This document shows, piece after piece, positions 53,201 to 62,770 of a stretch of DNA of 64,000 nucleotides. Under the pieces are notes generated by a model. The model was not told the origin of the DNA. It saw only the letters and a list, made by a program, of their open reading frames with translations, and ran no database searches. This stretch comes from Dyadobacter fermentans (lineage in GTDB: Bacteria; Bacteroidota; Bacteroidia; Cytophagales; Spirosomataceae). The DNA lies in assembly GCF_019924045.1 (NCBI RefSeq), contig NZ_JAHXBN010000007.1, forward strand, positions 62,001-126,000, read 5' to 3'. Position numbers and translations under genes: made by a program. The number at the start of each line of letters is the position of its first letter. Position 1 is the first letter of the stretch.

Positions 53201-53699
53201 CATGGCTGGCTACGCTGATGTAAATGTCGAGCAGCCCGTCCTGGTTGATATCTACCATCGAAATACCGCTGCACCACCGGGAAGTGGTTACACCCGCTTG
53301 TTCGGTGATGTCTTCGAATGCCCATTTCTGAGAAATGGTGTCGATCCTGCTTAAATAAAGCTTGCTGCTGACCTGGTTACCGCCGAAGAAAATGTCGGGT
53401 TTCCCGTCCCTGTTCACATCCCCGATCCCGACGCCGCCACCGTTGTAAAAATTGGTAAAAGTGAATGGGTTAATGGAATCGTTGGGTGTGAGCCGGTTGA
53501 CAAAGCTGACCTGTGTTTCATCGGGCGAGTGCAGCCGAAACAGGGTATCGTTGTTGTTTTTGCAAGAAACGAATAGATGGATGATCGATAGGTATAGCAA
53601 GCAGAAGACACCGGTCGTAAACCGGTGCCGTCTTGCATTTGCGCTGTTATTTTCAGGATCAATAACCCGGATTCTGATCTTTGGCGTCAATCTTTGCAT
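50202..53699 (-). CDS. VCBS/FG-GAP repeat lipoprotein with ASPIC/UnbV domains
   Basis: 1165 residues. An N-terminal hydrophobic segment ends in a lipobox cysteine (FVSCKNN, Cys46) after an unusually long, basic lead. Many FG-GAP repeats with calcium-type loops follow (e.g. VNRDGKPDIFFGG, DADLDGDLDAYM, DYDNDGLKDIFITNG), interrupted near residue 540-650 by an ASPIC/UnbV-like domain (FGLGNSGLVDSLLVTWPGG). Such CRTAC1-like proteins sit downstream of SusCD and are thought to aid glycan binding or processing at the surface. It overlaps the SusD gene by 41 bp. Confidence 0.9.
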   Translation of the reverse strand: MQRLTPKIRIRVIDPENNSANARRHRFTTGVFCLLYLSIIHLFVSCKNNNDTLFRLHSPDETQVSFVNRLTPNDSINPFTFTNFYNGGGVGIGDVNRDGKPDIFFGGNQVSSKLYLSRIDTISQKWAFEDITEQAGVTTSRWCSGISMVDINQDGLLDIYISVASHVKMQDSENLLFVNQGNGADGVPTFKELAKAYRLNTRAFTTQTAFFDADLDGDLDAYMMNTAPDLQNPNFIRKTYHDGSYPSTGRFYLNEGWQTNGLPRYTDISKDAGVKYEGLGLGLAVSDMNKDGYPDIYCSNDFISSDMLYLNAGKGAQPLFSNVIKEATAHTSLFGMGVDIADINNDTYPDIFQLDMLPEDNLRQKKMLAGQDYDRKEMSISDQYGYQLQYMRNMLQLNLGPLHEKNGNAPVTPRFAEIGLLAGISKTDWSWAPLIADYDNDGLKDIFITNGYRRDVTDRDFIQFKEDFSNFGTNDFKQQNALELIQKVPEVKIRNYAYKNAGSLTFQNTSKEWGLDELSYSNGAAYADLDGDGDLDLVVNNIDSEPLIYQNQSREKARGNFLSVTFKGDKGNLDGIGCNVTIWQGKQAQYAEMYVARGFISSVGSGLHFGLGNSGLVDSLLVTWPGGMTQKLYKVAANQHLEFRRKDARNMLPTAPKAPEPFFRDVTEDLKIDFVHKKSGYIDFKQTAALHKMLSKSGFAIAVGDANQDGLDDFFAGASYLNGKPCIYFQQASGTFAKREIAQDSLHENIAATFFDADGDQDQDLVVVNGGSERPVSDQAFYHVQLYLNDGRGNFKLAPAGNFPAISLSGSCVVAHDFDKDGDADLFIGGRMVPGKYPLPARSYLLRNDSHHGKPAFTDITASHCPGLLSAGMVCAAIWADADNDGLDDLVIAGEWMPVRIFKNQQTKFLETESIQTSLSPYSGWWNSLAAGDFDHDGDVDFIAGNEGINTFYRASEREPVTLVAKDFNNDGTFDPLMGYFIQGVSYPSVPRDALNQQVIQFRRKYPHYIDYAKATFDDLLSADEKKGAYAVKAAFLQTAYMENQGNGHFAVKALPIEAQMAPVFGIVVTDVNADHNPDVILSGNFYPNEVNMGRQDASTGLLLLGNGKGAFAPQSPAKSGLLLQGDARSSRLLRGPKNQHLLLTAMHSKGVTVHRISTALYKQE

Positions 53700-55200
53700 T
53701 GTTATCTACTTCCTGTTGAGGGATAGGGAGTAATTCATGTTTTTTAGCCTGGAAATAGGCGATCGGCTCGGTTTTGAGCTTACCGTTTTTACGCCATCTC
53801 AGGATGTCGCGATTGCGGATCTGCTCCCCGCTCAACTCAACGCGGCGCTCGTGCATGATAGCGGCGAATACCTGGTCTTTGGTCGTAACCGGGTATTTCG
53901 CAGTAGGGTAGGCCGGCATTGAAACGCTTTTCCGGGCACGTGTCATATTCAGGTATTTGATCGCCTGCGGGATATTGCCCAGTTCGTTTTCCACTTCGGC
54001 CAGGGAAAGAATGGTTTCGGCAAACCGCATGATCCGCTGATTGATCCCACCCGTCAGAAACGACTCGTTCATTTTGTACATCAGCGAATATTTTTGCCAG
54101 CTTACTTTTTTGGTAACGCCATCCACAACTGACGAACTGCCGTTCTGCTGGCCGTCGGTCAGCGTCGACATCCCGTTATTGTACTTTTCTCCCGTGAAAT
54201 AAAACGAGTCCTCGTACCGCGGATCGGTCTTGGCGTCGCCTTTGGTGGTTTTTTCAAATTCATTGAGCAAACCGTTTGAAGGGATCACATTACGCCAGCC
54301 GATAGCTGAATACTCTTGAGTGCGAACGGTCTCGGTGCCGGCCGTGGCGCCGTTTCCGTCACCGTCCCAGTTGTAAACCCCGCCGGAAGGATAGAAGTTA
54401 ACTTCGAAAATGGATTCCTTGTTAAACTCGGTTTCTTCCAGATAGTTATCGTTGTAGTTGTCGACTAACGCGTACAGGTTGGAATCGTACACTTTCAACA
54501 GTTCCGTTTTGGCATTTGCATAGTCGCCCTGCTGCATGAAAACCCGCGCCAGCAGCATTTGTGCGGCTCCCTTGGTCGCTCTTCCCTGGTTTGCGGCATT
54601 ATAGGTTGCGGGAAGCTGGTCCTGGATTTCTTTCAGTTCGGCAACGACGTAAGCGTATACTTCGGCGTCGGTAGATCTGGGTAAGCTTCCGTCGACCGTT
54701 AAGACATAATTTTTATACAAAGGCACGCCGCCCCACATGCTCACCAGCTCGTAATAGGCATACGCCCGCAGGAAGCGGGCTTCGGCGAGCAAACGGGCCT
54801 TATCGGCCGCCGGAATGTCGGAGACTGCCGTGGAGTTATCCACCACCGAGTTGGCGCGGTGGATCAGCCGGTAATAGGCCAGCCATACGGTACCCATCAC
54901 CGAGTTGCCACTATCGTGCGTGCCGAGCAGCAACTGGTTGCGGGGCGTTTCCAGCTGCCCGCCGCCCGCTGCCATGTCGTCGCTCCGGAGATCGTGCAGA
55001 AAGAACCATTCGCGTGCTACGAGGTTGTTGGCTTTGAGCATGGAGTACACGCTGGTCACGCCGCTGGTCAGTTCGGCGCCGTTTTTATAGTAATTCTCGA
55101 CAGTAACACCGTTTGGATTGGTCTTTTCCAGCACATCCTGGTTACAGGAAAGGACCATGCCCAGTAAAAGCGTTGACGCCAATATGATATTTCTTTTCAT
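53659..55200 (-). CDS. SusD/RagB-family substrate-binding lipoprotein
   Basis: 513 residues with a lipobox at Cys19 (GMVLSCNQD). SusD features: ENYYKNGAELTSGVTSVYSM, ARFLRAYAYYELVSMWGGVPLY, RRVELSGEQIRNRDILRWRKNG and the KDQNPGY end. It is the surface lid of the SusC importer encoded just upstream. Its 3' end overlaps the VCBS gene by 41 bp, which suggests coupled translation. Confidence 0.95.
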   Translation of the reverse strand: MKRNIILASTLLLGMVLSCNQDVLEKTNPNGVTVENYYKNGAELTSGVTSVYSMLKANNLVAREWFFLHDLRSDDMAAGGGQLETPRNQLLLGTHDSGNSVMGTVWLAYYRLIHRANSVVDNSTAVSDIPAADKARLLAEARFLRAYAYYELVSMWGGVPLYKNYVLTVDGSLPRSTDAEVYAYVVAELKEIQDQLPATYNAANQGRATKGAAQMLLARVFMQQGDYANAKTELLKVYDSNLYALVDNYNDNYLEETEFNKESIFEVNFYPSGGVYNWDGDGNGATAGTETVRTQEYSAIGWRNVIPSNGLLNEFEKTTKGDAKTDPRYEDSFYFTGEKYNNGMSTLTDGQQNGSSSVVDGVTKKVSWQKYSLMYKMNESFLTGGINQRIMRFAETILSLAEVENELGNIPQAIKYLNMTRARKSVSMPAYPTAKYPVTTKDQVFAAIMHERRVELSGEQIRNRDILRWRKNGKLKTEPIAYFQAKKHELLPIPQQEVDNNAKIDAKDQNPGY

Positions 55201-55222
55201 TGCAATGCTTTTTCAAATGTGG

Positions 55223-58200
55223 TTAGAAGCCAAAACTCAATCCTACCTGTAAGGTCCTCGGCTGCGGGTACATGCCGTAGTCAATCCCATTGATCAGCTG
55301 TGTGCCGGTGGCCGTCGACGAACCGTTCGCGCCGATTTCCGGGTCGAGGCCCGAGTACTTGGTGAACGTGAGCAAGTTGGTTGCCGAAACATACACCCGG
55401 GCTTTGGTAATGGTATTCCGGGTCAGCGCGGAAAGTCCTTTGGAAGGGATCGTGTAGCCGATGCTGAAATTTTTGATACGCATGTAGGAGCCGTTCTCCA
55501 CGAATCGGTCGCTCGTTTTACTGTTGTTGTTCGGGTCGCCGCTCACGGCGCGGGGAACGTCGGTGTCGGTATTGGTGGGAGTCCACGCATTCAGCACATC
55601 GGTTCCTGCATTGAAGAGCCGCAGCATACCCTGCTCGATCACCTTGGTACCATTGTAAATCTTATTACCCTGAACACCCTGCAGATAGAGCGTCACATCG
55701 AAACCCTTGTAGCTGCCGCCGAAGTTGCCGCCGTAGCTGAATTTTGGAATAAAACTGCCCAGGTACTGGCGGTCGTTTCCGTCGATGATGCCGTCACCGT
55801 TCAGGTCTTTGAATCGGATATCGCCGGGTGCCGCTGCCGGCTGATACTTGGTCTGGTCGTTGCCATCGGCGGCATTAGCCTGGTCGATCTCGGCCTGGCT
55901 CTGGAAAATGCCGTCGACTTTCCATCCGTAGAACGACTGGATCGGGTGCCCCGCTTCCGTTTTCGTGATGTCGAAGCCGCCGAAGTCGTCATTTTTTCCG
56001 GAGAAAATGGAAGCATTTTCAGTGGCCAGACTTACCACCTTATTTCTGGTGATATCCAGATTTACAGAAGCATTCCACTTGAAATCACCGTCGTTTTTGT
56101 TAAAGCCCAATTGAAACTCGTATCCCCAGTTCTTCATCTTTCCGATGTTGGACAATGGCGAGGACGAGTAACCCAGTGAATTAGGGATGGGTACTTCCAG
56201 CAGAAGTCCGTCGGTATTGCGGTTGTAGCGCTCGGCGGTAAATGTGAGGCTGTTGTTGAATAAAGCCAGGTCGATACCCACGTTGGTCATGGCAGTGCTC
56301 TCCCATTTCAGCTGGGTATTGCCCAGGGCACTGAAGTAGGACCCCAGCAGCTTGCTTCCCCCGAAAACGTAGTTGGAATTGTCCGCCTGCACCAGCGACT
56401 GCCACGCGTAACTTCCGATTCCGTTGAAACCGGTCTGGCCATAGCTCGCGCGGATTTTAAGTTCCGAGATTTCCGGAACGCTTTTCAAAAATTCCTCCTC
56501 GCTGATACGCCAGCCCAGGGACACGGAAGGGAAAGTACCCCATTTGTTGCCGGGTGCAAACCGTGACGAACCATCCCGGCGAACCGAGCCGCTGAGCAGG
56601 TATTTGCCGCCATATTCATAGTTCAACCTGCCGACGTACGAAATGAGCGCGCTTTCATCCAGTGAACTGTTGGCATTCGGATTGGAAATGCCCTGCATTT
56701 GGTCAATATCGTTGTTGGGCCTGTAACCCGAGCCGTTGAGCGTGTTGGTGCGGAATGTCTGTTTGTCGACGATCGCCGTGACGTTCAGCATATGCTTGCC
56801 GAATGTCTTGTCAAATGTCAGCTGGTTGGTAATCACCGGCGAGTAGTAGGCCGTGCGGCCGTTGCGGATCTCGAATTGGGTTCGGGACTTGTAGCCGTCG
56901 TTATAGATCGGGAACTGATCGTTAGACAATGCGCTCACAACGTCGGCCCCGAAACTGAAACGGTATTTGAGGAAACTGGTCAGGTTTAGTTCCGCGAACA
57001 CCGAGCCGAGCACTTTAATGCGCTGGCTGCGCGAGACGTCCATCTGCGTGATCCGCAGAGGGTTATCCGGGTCGCTTCCGTCGGCTGCTGTCGGGGAGCT
57101 GTATCCGCCCAGCTTGGTAGGGTCGGTGACGGGCCAGTAGGGGAGGTTGCGGATCGCCTGCATAACCAGCGTGCGTCCGCCGCCAAAGCCTTGCTCTCCG
57201 CGGCTTTTGTCATAGGAAAAGGTGAGCGTCTGGCCGATTTTCAGGAATTTGGTGATCTGATGGTCTGAATTGATCCGGAAATTGGCGCGTTTGTAGTTCG
57301 TGCCAACCAGAATACCTTCCTGGTCGAAATAGCCTGCGGAGGTAAAAAAGCGGGATACACTGTTTCCTCCGCTGACCGAAAACTGATGCTGCTGAACGGG
57401 CGCATTTCTGAAAAGTACGTCCTGCCAGTCGGTGTGCGTCTGGGCAAACGTCTGGGTCGCCCCTTCGTAAATGGGTTTATTCAGATCGGAAAGTCTGCCC
57501 GGCATCGCTATACCGGCATTGCCCAGCAAAGCGGTAGCATATTGGATGTACTGGTCGGTATTGAGCAGGTCCAGCTTTTTCCAGGCCGATTGCGTGCCGA
57601 AATAGGTGTCTACATTCACATGCAGCTTGCCATCCTGCGAACCTTTTTTGGTGGTAATGATGATCACCCCGTTGGAGGCACGTGAACCGTAGATCGCCGC
57701 CGAACTGGCATCTTTGAGGACTTCCATGGATTCAATATCCTTCGGGTCCAGATTGTTGAGGTCGCCGGAAGGAATTCCGTCGATCACATAGAGCGGTCCG
57801 GATGCATAGTTGATCGAGCCGATCCCGCGAATACGGACGATCGGCGTTTGGCCGGGGCTACCGTTATTTACTACACGAACGCCCGGCACACGCCCTTGAA
57901 GGGCCTGCTCTGCGCTCACGACCGGAAGGGCAGTTAGTTCTTTGGGGGAAACGGAAGATACCGCGCCTGTCAGCGAAGATTTCTTTTGGGAGCCGTACCC
58001 GATCACGACCATCTCTTCCAGCGCCTGATTTTCGGTGGCGAGCTTTACTTCAATATGTGTTTTTGTTCCAACCTCGATTTCCTGCTTACCAAATCCGATA
58101 AAGCTGAATACCAATATGCTGCTTTCAGAGGGAACGGTGATCGTGAAATCGCCTTTCGCATCGGTGCTTGTACCGATGCTGGATCCCTTCAATGTTACGT

Positions 58201-58363
58201 TTACACCCGGCAGCGCGTCTCCGTCTTCCGATGTTACCCGGCCGGTTACCTGTTTGTCGGCAACCTTTGCCAGCACCAGATTGGCCGAGGCGATGGCTAT
58301 GAATATCGTTAACAACCATTGCCTGGGCCTTTTCGAATGAAATTCTAGTAGAAGGTCTTTCAT
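55223..58363 (-). CDS. SusC/RagA-family TonB-dependent outer-membrane receptor
   Basis: 1046 residues. Signal peptide about 1-32 (ASANLVLA), carboxypeptidase-D-like domain (about 38-120), EEMVVIGYGSQKKSSLTGAVSS lead, plug with VRIRGIGSINY and YVIDGIPSGD, barrel to the C-terminal GLSFGF. It imports an oligosaccharide captured by the SusD partner 22 bp downstream. The neighbouring hybrid two-component sensor probably controls transcription. A 12-base sequence shared with the sensor's own upstream region lies at 58476-58487. Confidence 0.96.
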   Translation of the reverse strand: MKDLLLEFHSKRPRQWLLTIFIAIASANLVLAKVADKQVTGRVTSEDGDALPGVNVTLKGSSIGTSTDAKGDFTITVPSESSILVFSFIGFGKQEIEVGTKTHIEVKLATENQALEEMVVIGYGSQKKSSLTGAVSSVSPKELTALPVVSAEQALQGRVPGVRVVNNGSPGQTPIVRIRGIGSINYASGPLYVIDGIPSGDLNNLDPKDIESMEVLKDASSAAIYGSRASNGVIIITTKKGSQDGKLHVNVDTYFGTQSAWKKLDLLNTDQYIQYATALLGNAGIAMPGRLSDLNKPIYEGATQTFAQTHTDWQDVLFRNAPVQQHQFSVSGGNSVSRFFTSAGYFDQEGILVGTNYKRANFRINSDHQITKFLKIGQTLTFSYDKSRGEQGFGGGRTLVMQAIRNLPYWPVTDPTKLGGYSSPTAADGSDPDNPLRITQMDVSRSQRIKVLGSVFAELNLTSFLKYRFSFGADVVSALSNDQFPIYNDGYKSRTQFEIRNGRTAYYSPVITNQLTFDKTFGKHMLNVTAIVDKQTFRTNTLNGSGYRPNNDIDQMQGISNPNANSSLDESALISYVGRLNYEYGGKYLLSGSVRRDGSSRFAPGNKWGTFPSVSLGWRISEEEFLKSVPEISELKIRASYGQTGFNGIGSYAWQSLVQADNSNYVFGGSKLLGSYFSALGNTQLKWESTAMTNVGIDLALFNNSLTFTAERYNRNTDGLLLEVPIPNSLGYSSSPLSNIGKMKNWGYEFQLGFNKNDGDFKWNASVNLDITRNKVVSLATENASIFSGKNDDFGGFDITKTEAGHPIQSFYGWKVDGIFQSQAEIDQANAADGNDQTKYQPAAAPGDIRFKDLNGDGIIDGNDRQYLGSFIPKFSYGGNFGGSYKGFDVTLYLQGVQGNKIYNGTKVIEQGMLRLFNAGTDVLNAWTPTNTDTDVPRAVSGDPNNNSKTSDRFVENGSYMRIKNFSIGYTIPSKGLSALTRNTITKARVYVSATNLLTFTKYSGLDPEIGANGSSTATGTQLINGIDYGMYPQPRTLQVGLSFGF

Positions 58364-58475
58364 AAGCGTGATAGATATGGACTAAAATGACAAAAACTTG
58401 CACCAATCAAAGGTTGGGCAAATTTGAGGAAATGTCAACGCCACACTTAACCGCTACGGCATCCGGGCCACTGAA

Positions 58476-58487
58476 TTGAACATTTGT
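58476..58487 (+). promoter_or_regulatory. Copy 1 of a shared 12-mer (TTGAACATTTGT)
   Basis: Lies 113 bp upstream of the susC start and is identical to the 12-mer at 62664-62675 near the sensor start. A short shared site is consistent with HTCS control of both units, but 12 bases is only suggestive. The copy here also forms GAAC-ATTT-GTTC. Confidence 0.3.
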
Positions 58488-58506
58488 TCCCTTCATTCTA
58501 ACATTT

Positions 58507-61500
58507 TTACCCTTGGAAAGACAAAAAATTTCGGCGGGCCTGTATGTATTCGGAAGGGAGTACGCCGAATTTTGCTTTGAAAGATTTGGTGAAATAGTTG
58601 GGTGCGGCAAACCCGGTGGCATAGGAAATCTGCGCAATGTTCAGGTCGCTTTTTTCGAGTAGCAACGCGGCCTTTTCCAGTTTGATCGCCTTGATAAATT
58701 CGATGGGCGTTTGCCCGGTGATTTCCAGTAGCTTGCTGTACAATGTCCCGCGGCTCATTCCCAGTTGTTTGCTCAGTTTTTCGACGCTGAGCTGGGAACT
58801 GTTGTTAATATGCTCATCGATGTAGGCCAGAATGTTCTTGATCAGTTTTTCATTGCCCGACATGATTTGAGGTTCAGGCCGTGTAACGTCAATTTGCCGG
58901 GTGTAGGCATTTTTGAGGAGCCGGTTGAGCAGCAACAGATTGTTGATCTTGGCATTTAAAATATCGAAGTTGAAGGGCTTGGTCAGGTAGTCGTTAGCGC
59001 CGGAGTTCAATCCGTTCAGTTCGTGTTCCTCGCCGGTTGAAGCCGTCAACAGAATGATCGGAATATGTGCCGTGCGCTTATCCGATTTAATCTTCCGGGC
59101 CAGCTCGTTACCATCCATTTCAGGCATGGCAATGTCGCTGATGATGATCTGCGGATGCTGGGCGAGGGCTTTCTGCCATCCTTCCGATCCGGTTGAGGCT
59201 TCGATGACCCTGTAATGGCATTCCAGGCTGCTTTTGAGGTAATGCCGGAATTCGTCGTTATCTTCTATGATCAGAATTTCGGCAGGCGCCTCAGCGGGGT
59301 GCAGGGGCATCGCTGGTGTTTTGGAAGCCGGGGCGTCCTGCGGTCGGTAATCATCAGAAATTACGGCAATGGCGGGTATTGTTCCCACATCAGCCGGAGA
59401 AATACCGCAAGGCAGCAGTACCGTAAAGGTGCTTCCTTTTCCGGGAGCGCTATCCACGTGAATAGACCCGTAATGCATCTGGACAAATTCCCTGACGATC
59501 GAAAGGCCGATACCACTTCCCTGATTAAGAATCGAGACCGCGGAATCATGCTGAAAAAACCGGTCAAAGATTTTTTCGTGCTTCCCGGCGGGGATACCCA
59601 CACCGGTATCCGACACTTTAATATGAAGCCATTGTCCCGCATCTTCTGTCTGCGAGAGCGATAGCGTTACTTTTCCGCCCCTTCGGGTATATTTAAATGC
59701 ATTGGACAGCAGATTCAGGATAATGCGTTCAATTTTGTTAGCGTCGAAATCCATATGCAGGCTGCTTACCTGGCTTTCGAAAACATAGTCGATGCCCTTT
59801 GTCTGGGATAAGTACCGGAATGATTCCGAAGTTTCCTGAATAAAGGAGACGATCTCGCCCCGCGAAGCTTCGAGCTTCGATTCGTGTTCCTGAAGATTCT
59901 TGAAGTCAAGCAATTGATCGACCAGGTTGAGAAGCCGTCTGGCGTTGCGCTTGATACCTTGTAAATGCGGTGTGTTTTCGGCCAGCGCCGCCCTGTTGAG
60001 GAGCTGGTCCAGCGGCGCCAGTATCAGGGAAATAGGGGTTCTGAACTCGTGACTGAGATTGGTCAGAAACTTGATTTTCATTTCATCGAGTTCCCTCTTT
60101 CGCTCGATTTCCCGCTCAAACTGTTCCTGCCTGAATTTGTTTTCAAGCTTTTGAATACCCCTGCGTCTGATCAGATACATTAAGCCGACAAAACTTAGCA
60201 CGTAGAAAACGTAAGCGTAAATGGTCATGTAGAAGGGCGGCTCCACCACGATTTCAACGGCAGCTCCCCGGCTATTCCAGCTCCCGTTGTGATTTTTGGC
60301 TTGTACTTCAAACCGATAGGTACCTGGTGACAGGTTTGTATAGCCGGCGGTTTGAGACGTGCCTGCATCTTGCCATTCGCTGTCGAAACCATCCAGCCGG
60401 TAGCGGTACACGGTCTGCGACGGATCGGAATAATTGAGCGCCGCGTAGGAGAGGGTAAAGTTTTGCTTGTAAGCCAGATGTATGGATTTCGCGACTGAAA
60501 TATGCTCGCTGAGCGTTGTGGAATCGGCGGGCGTGATGGATTTGTTACCCACTCTGAGCTCTTTCAAAATTACCGGCATCGGGTGGCTGTTCTGTCTGAG
60601 CGTGCGGGTATCCAGGTAATTAAAGCCCTGAATGCCGCCGAAAAACAACAGGTTATCCTTTGTTCTGATGCCGGCGCCGAGGATAAAAGTGTTGTTCTGC
60701 AAACCGTTGTGCGGCGAGTAGTTGGTAAACTTTTTGGTGGTTTGGTCGAGGTAGCTAACTCCCTGGTCGGTACTCACCCAGATACGCCCCTGCGCGTCTT
60801 CGAGAATTTTGTTGATCACCCCGCTGGCAAGTCCCGCTTTTTGATCATAAACTGTGAAGCTGCGTGTTCCGGCGTCGAACCGGGCCAATCCTTCGCCGCC
60901 GGTACCGACCCAGACCGCGCCTTTACTGTCCTGATGCAGGGAAAGCACATTGTTTCCCGGGAGGTTGCTGTTTAGCTTGTCGTACTGTACAGATTTTTTC
61001 TGAACCGGATCAAATATGGCCACGCCGGTTCCGTGCGACGCGATCCAGATGCGGCCGTTTTTGTCTTGGAGAATATCCCGGATGTAGCCATTCAGCGGAA
61101 TCGTTCGTCTTGCTATGGGGATGCCGGCGTCAAAATAGCGTTCAAATTGCTGTTTTTCAGGGTCGAATACATTGATGCCGCCGCCGTTGGTCCCCACCCA
61201 GAGTTTGCCCTGCTTGTCGGTCATCAACGAGAAAATGTCATCGTTGTTCAGCGATGAGGGACTCGGGCCTTGCGTGTATTGCCGGTACTGTCCCGTGTGG
61301 ATGTCAAATGCGAAAAGCCCGTCCTGGAAGCTGCCGATCCACAGCTTGTCACCGGATAGTTCCAGCGACATAATCGCCAAACCCGAGCATCCGGGCTTAT
61401 TTTGGGGCAAGACCGGAATTTTGGTAAACAGGTTTGTCTTCCGGTGGTAAAGGTTCAAGCCGCCGCCGTCGGTGCCTACGAAAAGATCGCCGTTTGTTTT

Positions 61501-62616
61501 CTCAGCAAAAGAGGTTACAAATGGGGCGCTCAGCCCATGAGGATCATAAGGGTTTGAGCGTTTCAGAGCGAAGGTGGTCAGGTTTTTATCAAACTTGTTG
61601 ACGCCTCCTTTGTAAGTCCCCAACCAGAAAATGCCTTGTTTGTCGATAAGGATGCTCCGTATCGACTTGTTCGTCAGGCTGAAAGATGCGCGGGCATCCG
61701 GCGCATAGCGGGTTACTTTTCCGGTTTTAATATTCATCAGGTTCAGGCCGCTATCCGTGCATATCCAGAGCGTTTGGCGGTTTTCCGGAGCGACGGCGTA
61801 GATCATGTCGCTACTAATCGAATGTTGGTCATTGGCCTGGTATTTAAAGCTTTGAAGCAGGGTGCCGTCAGCCGAAAATTGGTATAAGCCGTTAAATGTA
61901 CCTGCCCAGATGTAGCCCATTTGGTCGCCATTGATGGTTTTTACCTGATTGGCATTGGCGGCGACCGCATTCGCGCCGTAGACGACGCGTGCGAAGCGGC
62001 TGGTTTTAAAGTCGAACCGGAATAGGCCGGTCTCGGTGCCCACCCACATATGCCCTTGCTGATCTTCGAAAAAGCTCTGTACCAGTCCGTTTTGGATTGG
62101 ATCGGGGACGCCGGCGCGCTGGCTCAGCCGTGTGGCCTTGAATGTTGCCGGGTCGACCAGGATGAGCCCGGTGGTGGTAGCCACCCATAACTGGCCTGTA
62201 TGGTCGCTCGTGATTGCCGTGACACTTTCGCTGCCCATCACGCGCACAAAGGCATCCTTCTTCCGGTCATACAAATGCAGGGATCCCTGGATCGTGCCAA
62301 CCCACATCCGGCCCGCTTTGTCTTCGTGGAGCGACGAGATATCGTTCGAGGCCAGACTTGACGGGTTTGACCTGTCGTGCCGGTAAATGGTAAAATCCGT
62401 TCCATCGTATTTATTCAGGCCGTCGTCGGTACCAAACCACAGCAGGCCATAGTGATCCTTCAAAATCGTATGGACCGTGTTGGACGAGAGTCCGTCCAGG
62501 GATGTGATCGCGGTAAAGTTCAACTGCAAATCGCTCCCGCCGGCATTGCAGCTGTGCGGCTGCACAAGCGTAAGGCCGGTTAAAACGATGATCAGAAATT
62601 TCAGCAACGCCGACAT
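58507..62616 (-). CDS. Hybrid two-component sensor/regulator (HTCS)
   Basis: 1369 residues in one chain: signal peptide (about 1-25), two seven-bladed Reg_prop propellers (about 30-690; repeats like LWVGTxxGGINVFD), a Y_Y_Y domain (about 700-785), a membrane span (about 796-815), a histidine kinase with NLSHEFRTP (His856) and GSGIGLSIV, a receiver with DIAMPEMDG (Asp1161) and a C-terminal AraC HTH (about 1265-1365). The periplasmic propellers bind glycan fragments, and the DNA-binding domain switches on the linked SusCD operon. The TATATTTG -7 element lies at 62690-62697. Confidence 0.96.
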   Translation of the reverse strand: MSALLKFLIIVLTGLTLVQPHSCNAGGSDLQLNFTAITSLDGLSSNTVHTILKDHYGLLWFGTDDGLNKYDGTDFTIYRHDRSNPSSLASNDISSLHEDKAGRMWVGTIQGSLHLYDRKKDAFVRVMGSESVTAITSDHTGQLWVATTTGLILVDPATFKATRLSQRAGVPDPIQNGLVQSFFEDQQGHMWVGTETGLFRFDFKTSRFARVVYGANAVAANANQVKTINGDQMGYIWAGTFNGLYQFSADGTLLQSFKYQANDQHSISSDMIYAVAPENRQTLWICTDSGLNLMNIKTGKVTRYAPDARASFSLTNKSIRSILIDKQGIFWLGTYKGGVNKFDKNLTTFALKRSNPYDPHGLSAPFVTSFAEKTNGDLFVGTDGGGLNLYHRKTNLFTKIPVLPQNKPGCSGLAIMSLELSGDKLWIGSFQDGLFAFDIHTGQYRQYTQGPSPSSLNNDDIFSLMTDKQGKLWVGTNGGGINVFDPEKQQFERYFDAGIPIARRTIPLNGYIRDILQDKNGRIWIASHGTGVAIFDPVQKKSVQYDKLNSNLPGNNVLSLHQDSKGAVWVGTGGEGLARFDAGTRSFTVYDQKAGLASGVINKILEDAQGRIWVSTDQGVSYLDQTTKKFTNYSPHNGLQNNTFILGAGIRTKDNLLFFGGIQGFNYLDTRTLRQNSHPMPVILKELRVGNKSITPADSTTLSEHISVAKSIHLAYKQNFTLSYAALNYSDPSQTVYRYRLDGFDSEWQDAGTSQTAGYTNLSPGTYRFEVQAKNHNGSWNSRGAAVEIVVEPPFYMTIYAYVFYVLSFVGLMYLIRRRGIQKLENKFRQEQFEREIERKRELDEMKIKFLTNLSHEFRTPISLILAPLDQLLNRAALAENTPHLQGIKRNARRLLNLVDQLLDFKNLQEHESKLEASRGEIVSFIQETSESFRYLSQTKGIDYVFESQVSSLHMDFDANKIERIILNLLSNAFKYTRRGGKVTLSLSQTEDAGQWLHIKVSDTGVGIPAGKHEKIFDRFFQHDSAVSILNQGSGIGLSIVREFVQMHYGSIHVDSAPGKGSTFTVLLPCGISPADVGTIPAIAVISDDYRPQDAPASKTPAMPLHPAEAPAEILIIEDNDEFRHYLKSSLECHYRVIEASTGSEGWQKALAQHPQIIISDIAMPEMDGNELARKIKSDKRTAHIPIILLTASTGEEHELNGLNSGANDYLTKPFNFDILNAKINNLLLLNRLLKNAYTRQIDVTRPEPQIMSGNEKLIKNILAYIDEHINNSSQLSVEKLSKQLGMSRGTLYSKLLEITGQTPIEFIKAIKLEKAALLLEKSDLNIAQISYATGFAAPNYFTKSFKAKFGVLPSEYIQARRNFLSFQG

Positions 62617-62663
62617 AGTATGGTCCGGTTTTATAGTTTATTTTTCATCGCATCAGCCCCCCG

Positions 62664-62675
62664 TTGAACATTTGT
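62664..62675 (+). promoter_or_regulatory. Copy 2 of a shared 12-mer (TTGAACATTTGT)
   Basis: Lies 48 bp upstream of the HTCS start, between its -7 element and ATG. Identical to the copy before susC (58476-58487) and in the same orientation relative to the genes. Confidence 0.3.
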
Positions 62676-62689
62676 GGCATTAGTTTTAA

Positions 62690-62697
62690 CAAATATA
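62690..62697 (-). promoter_or_regulatory. -7 element (TATATTTG) for the HTCS gene
   Basis: Exact TAnnTTTG match on the minus strand, 74 bp before the HTCS ATG. No clear -33 element. Confidence 0.45.
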
Positions 62698-62770
62698 CTC
62701 ATGACAAACGCCCAGGGTTATCTACATTTGCTCCTTAATAAATTAAATATAATGTTGGAAAAATGATGAG

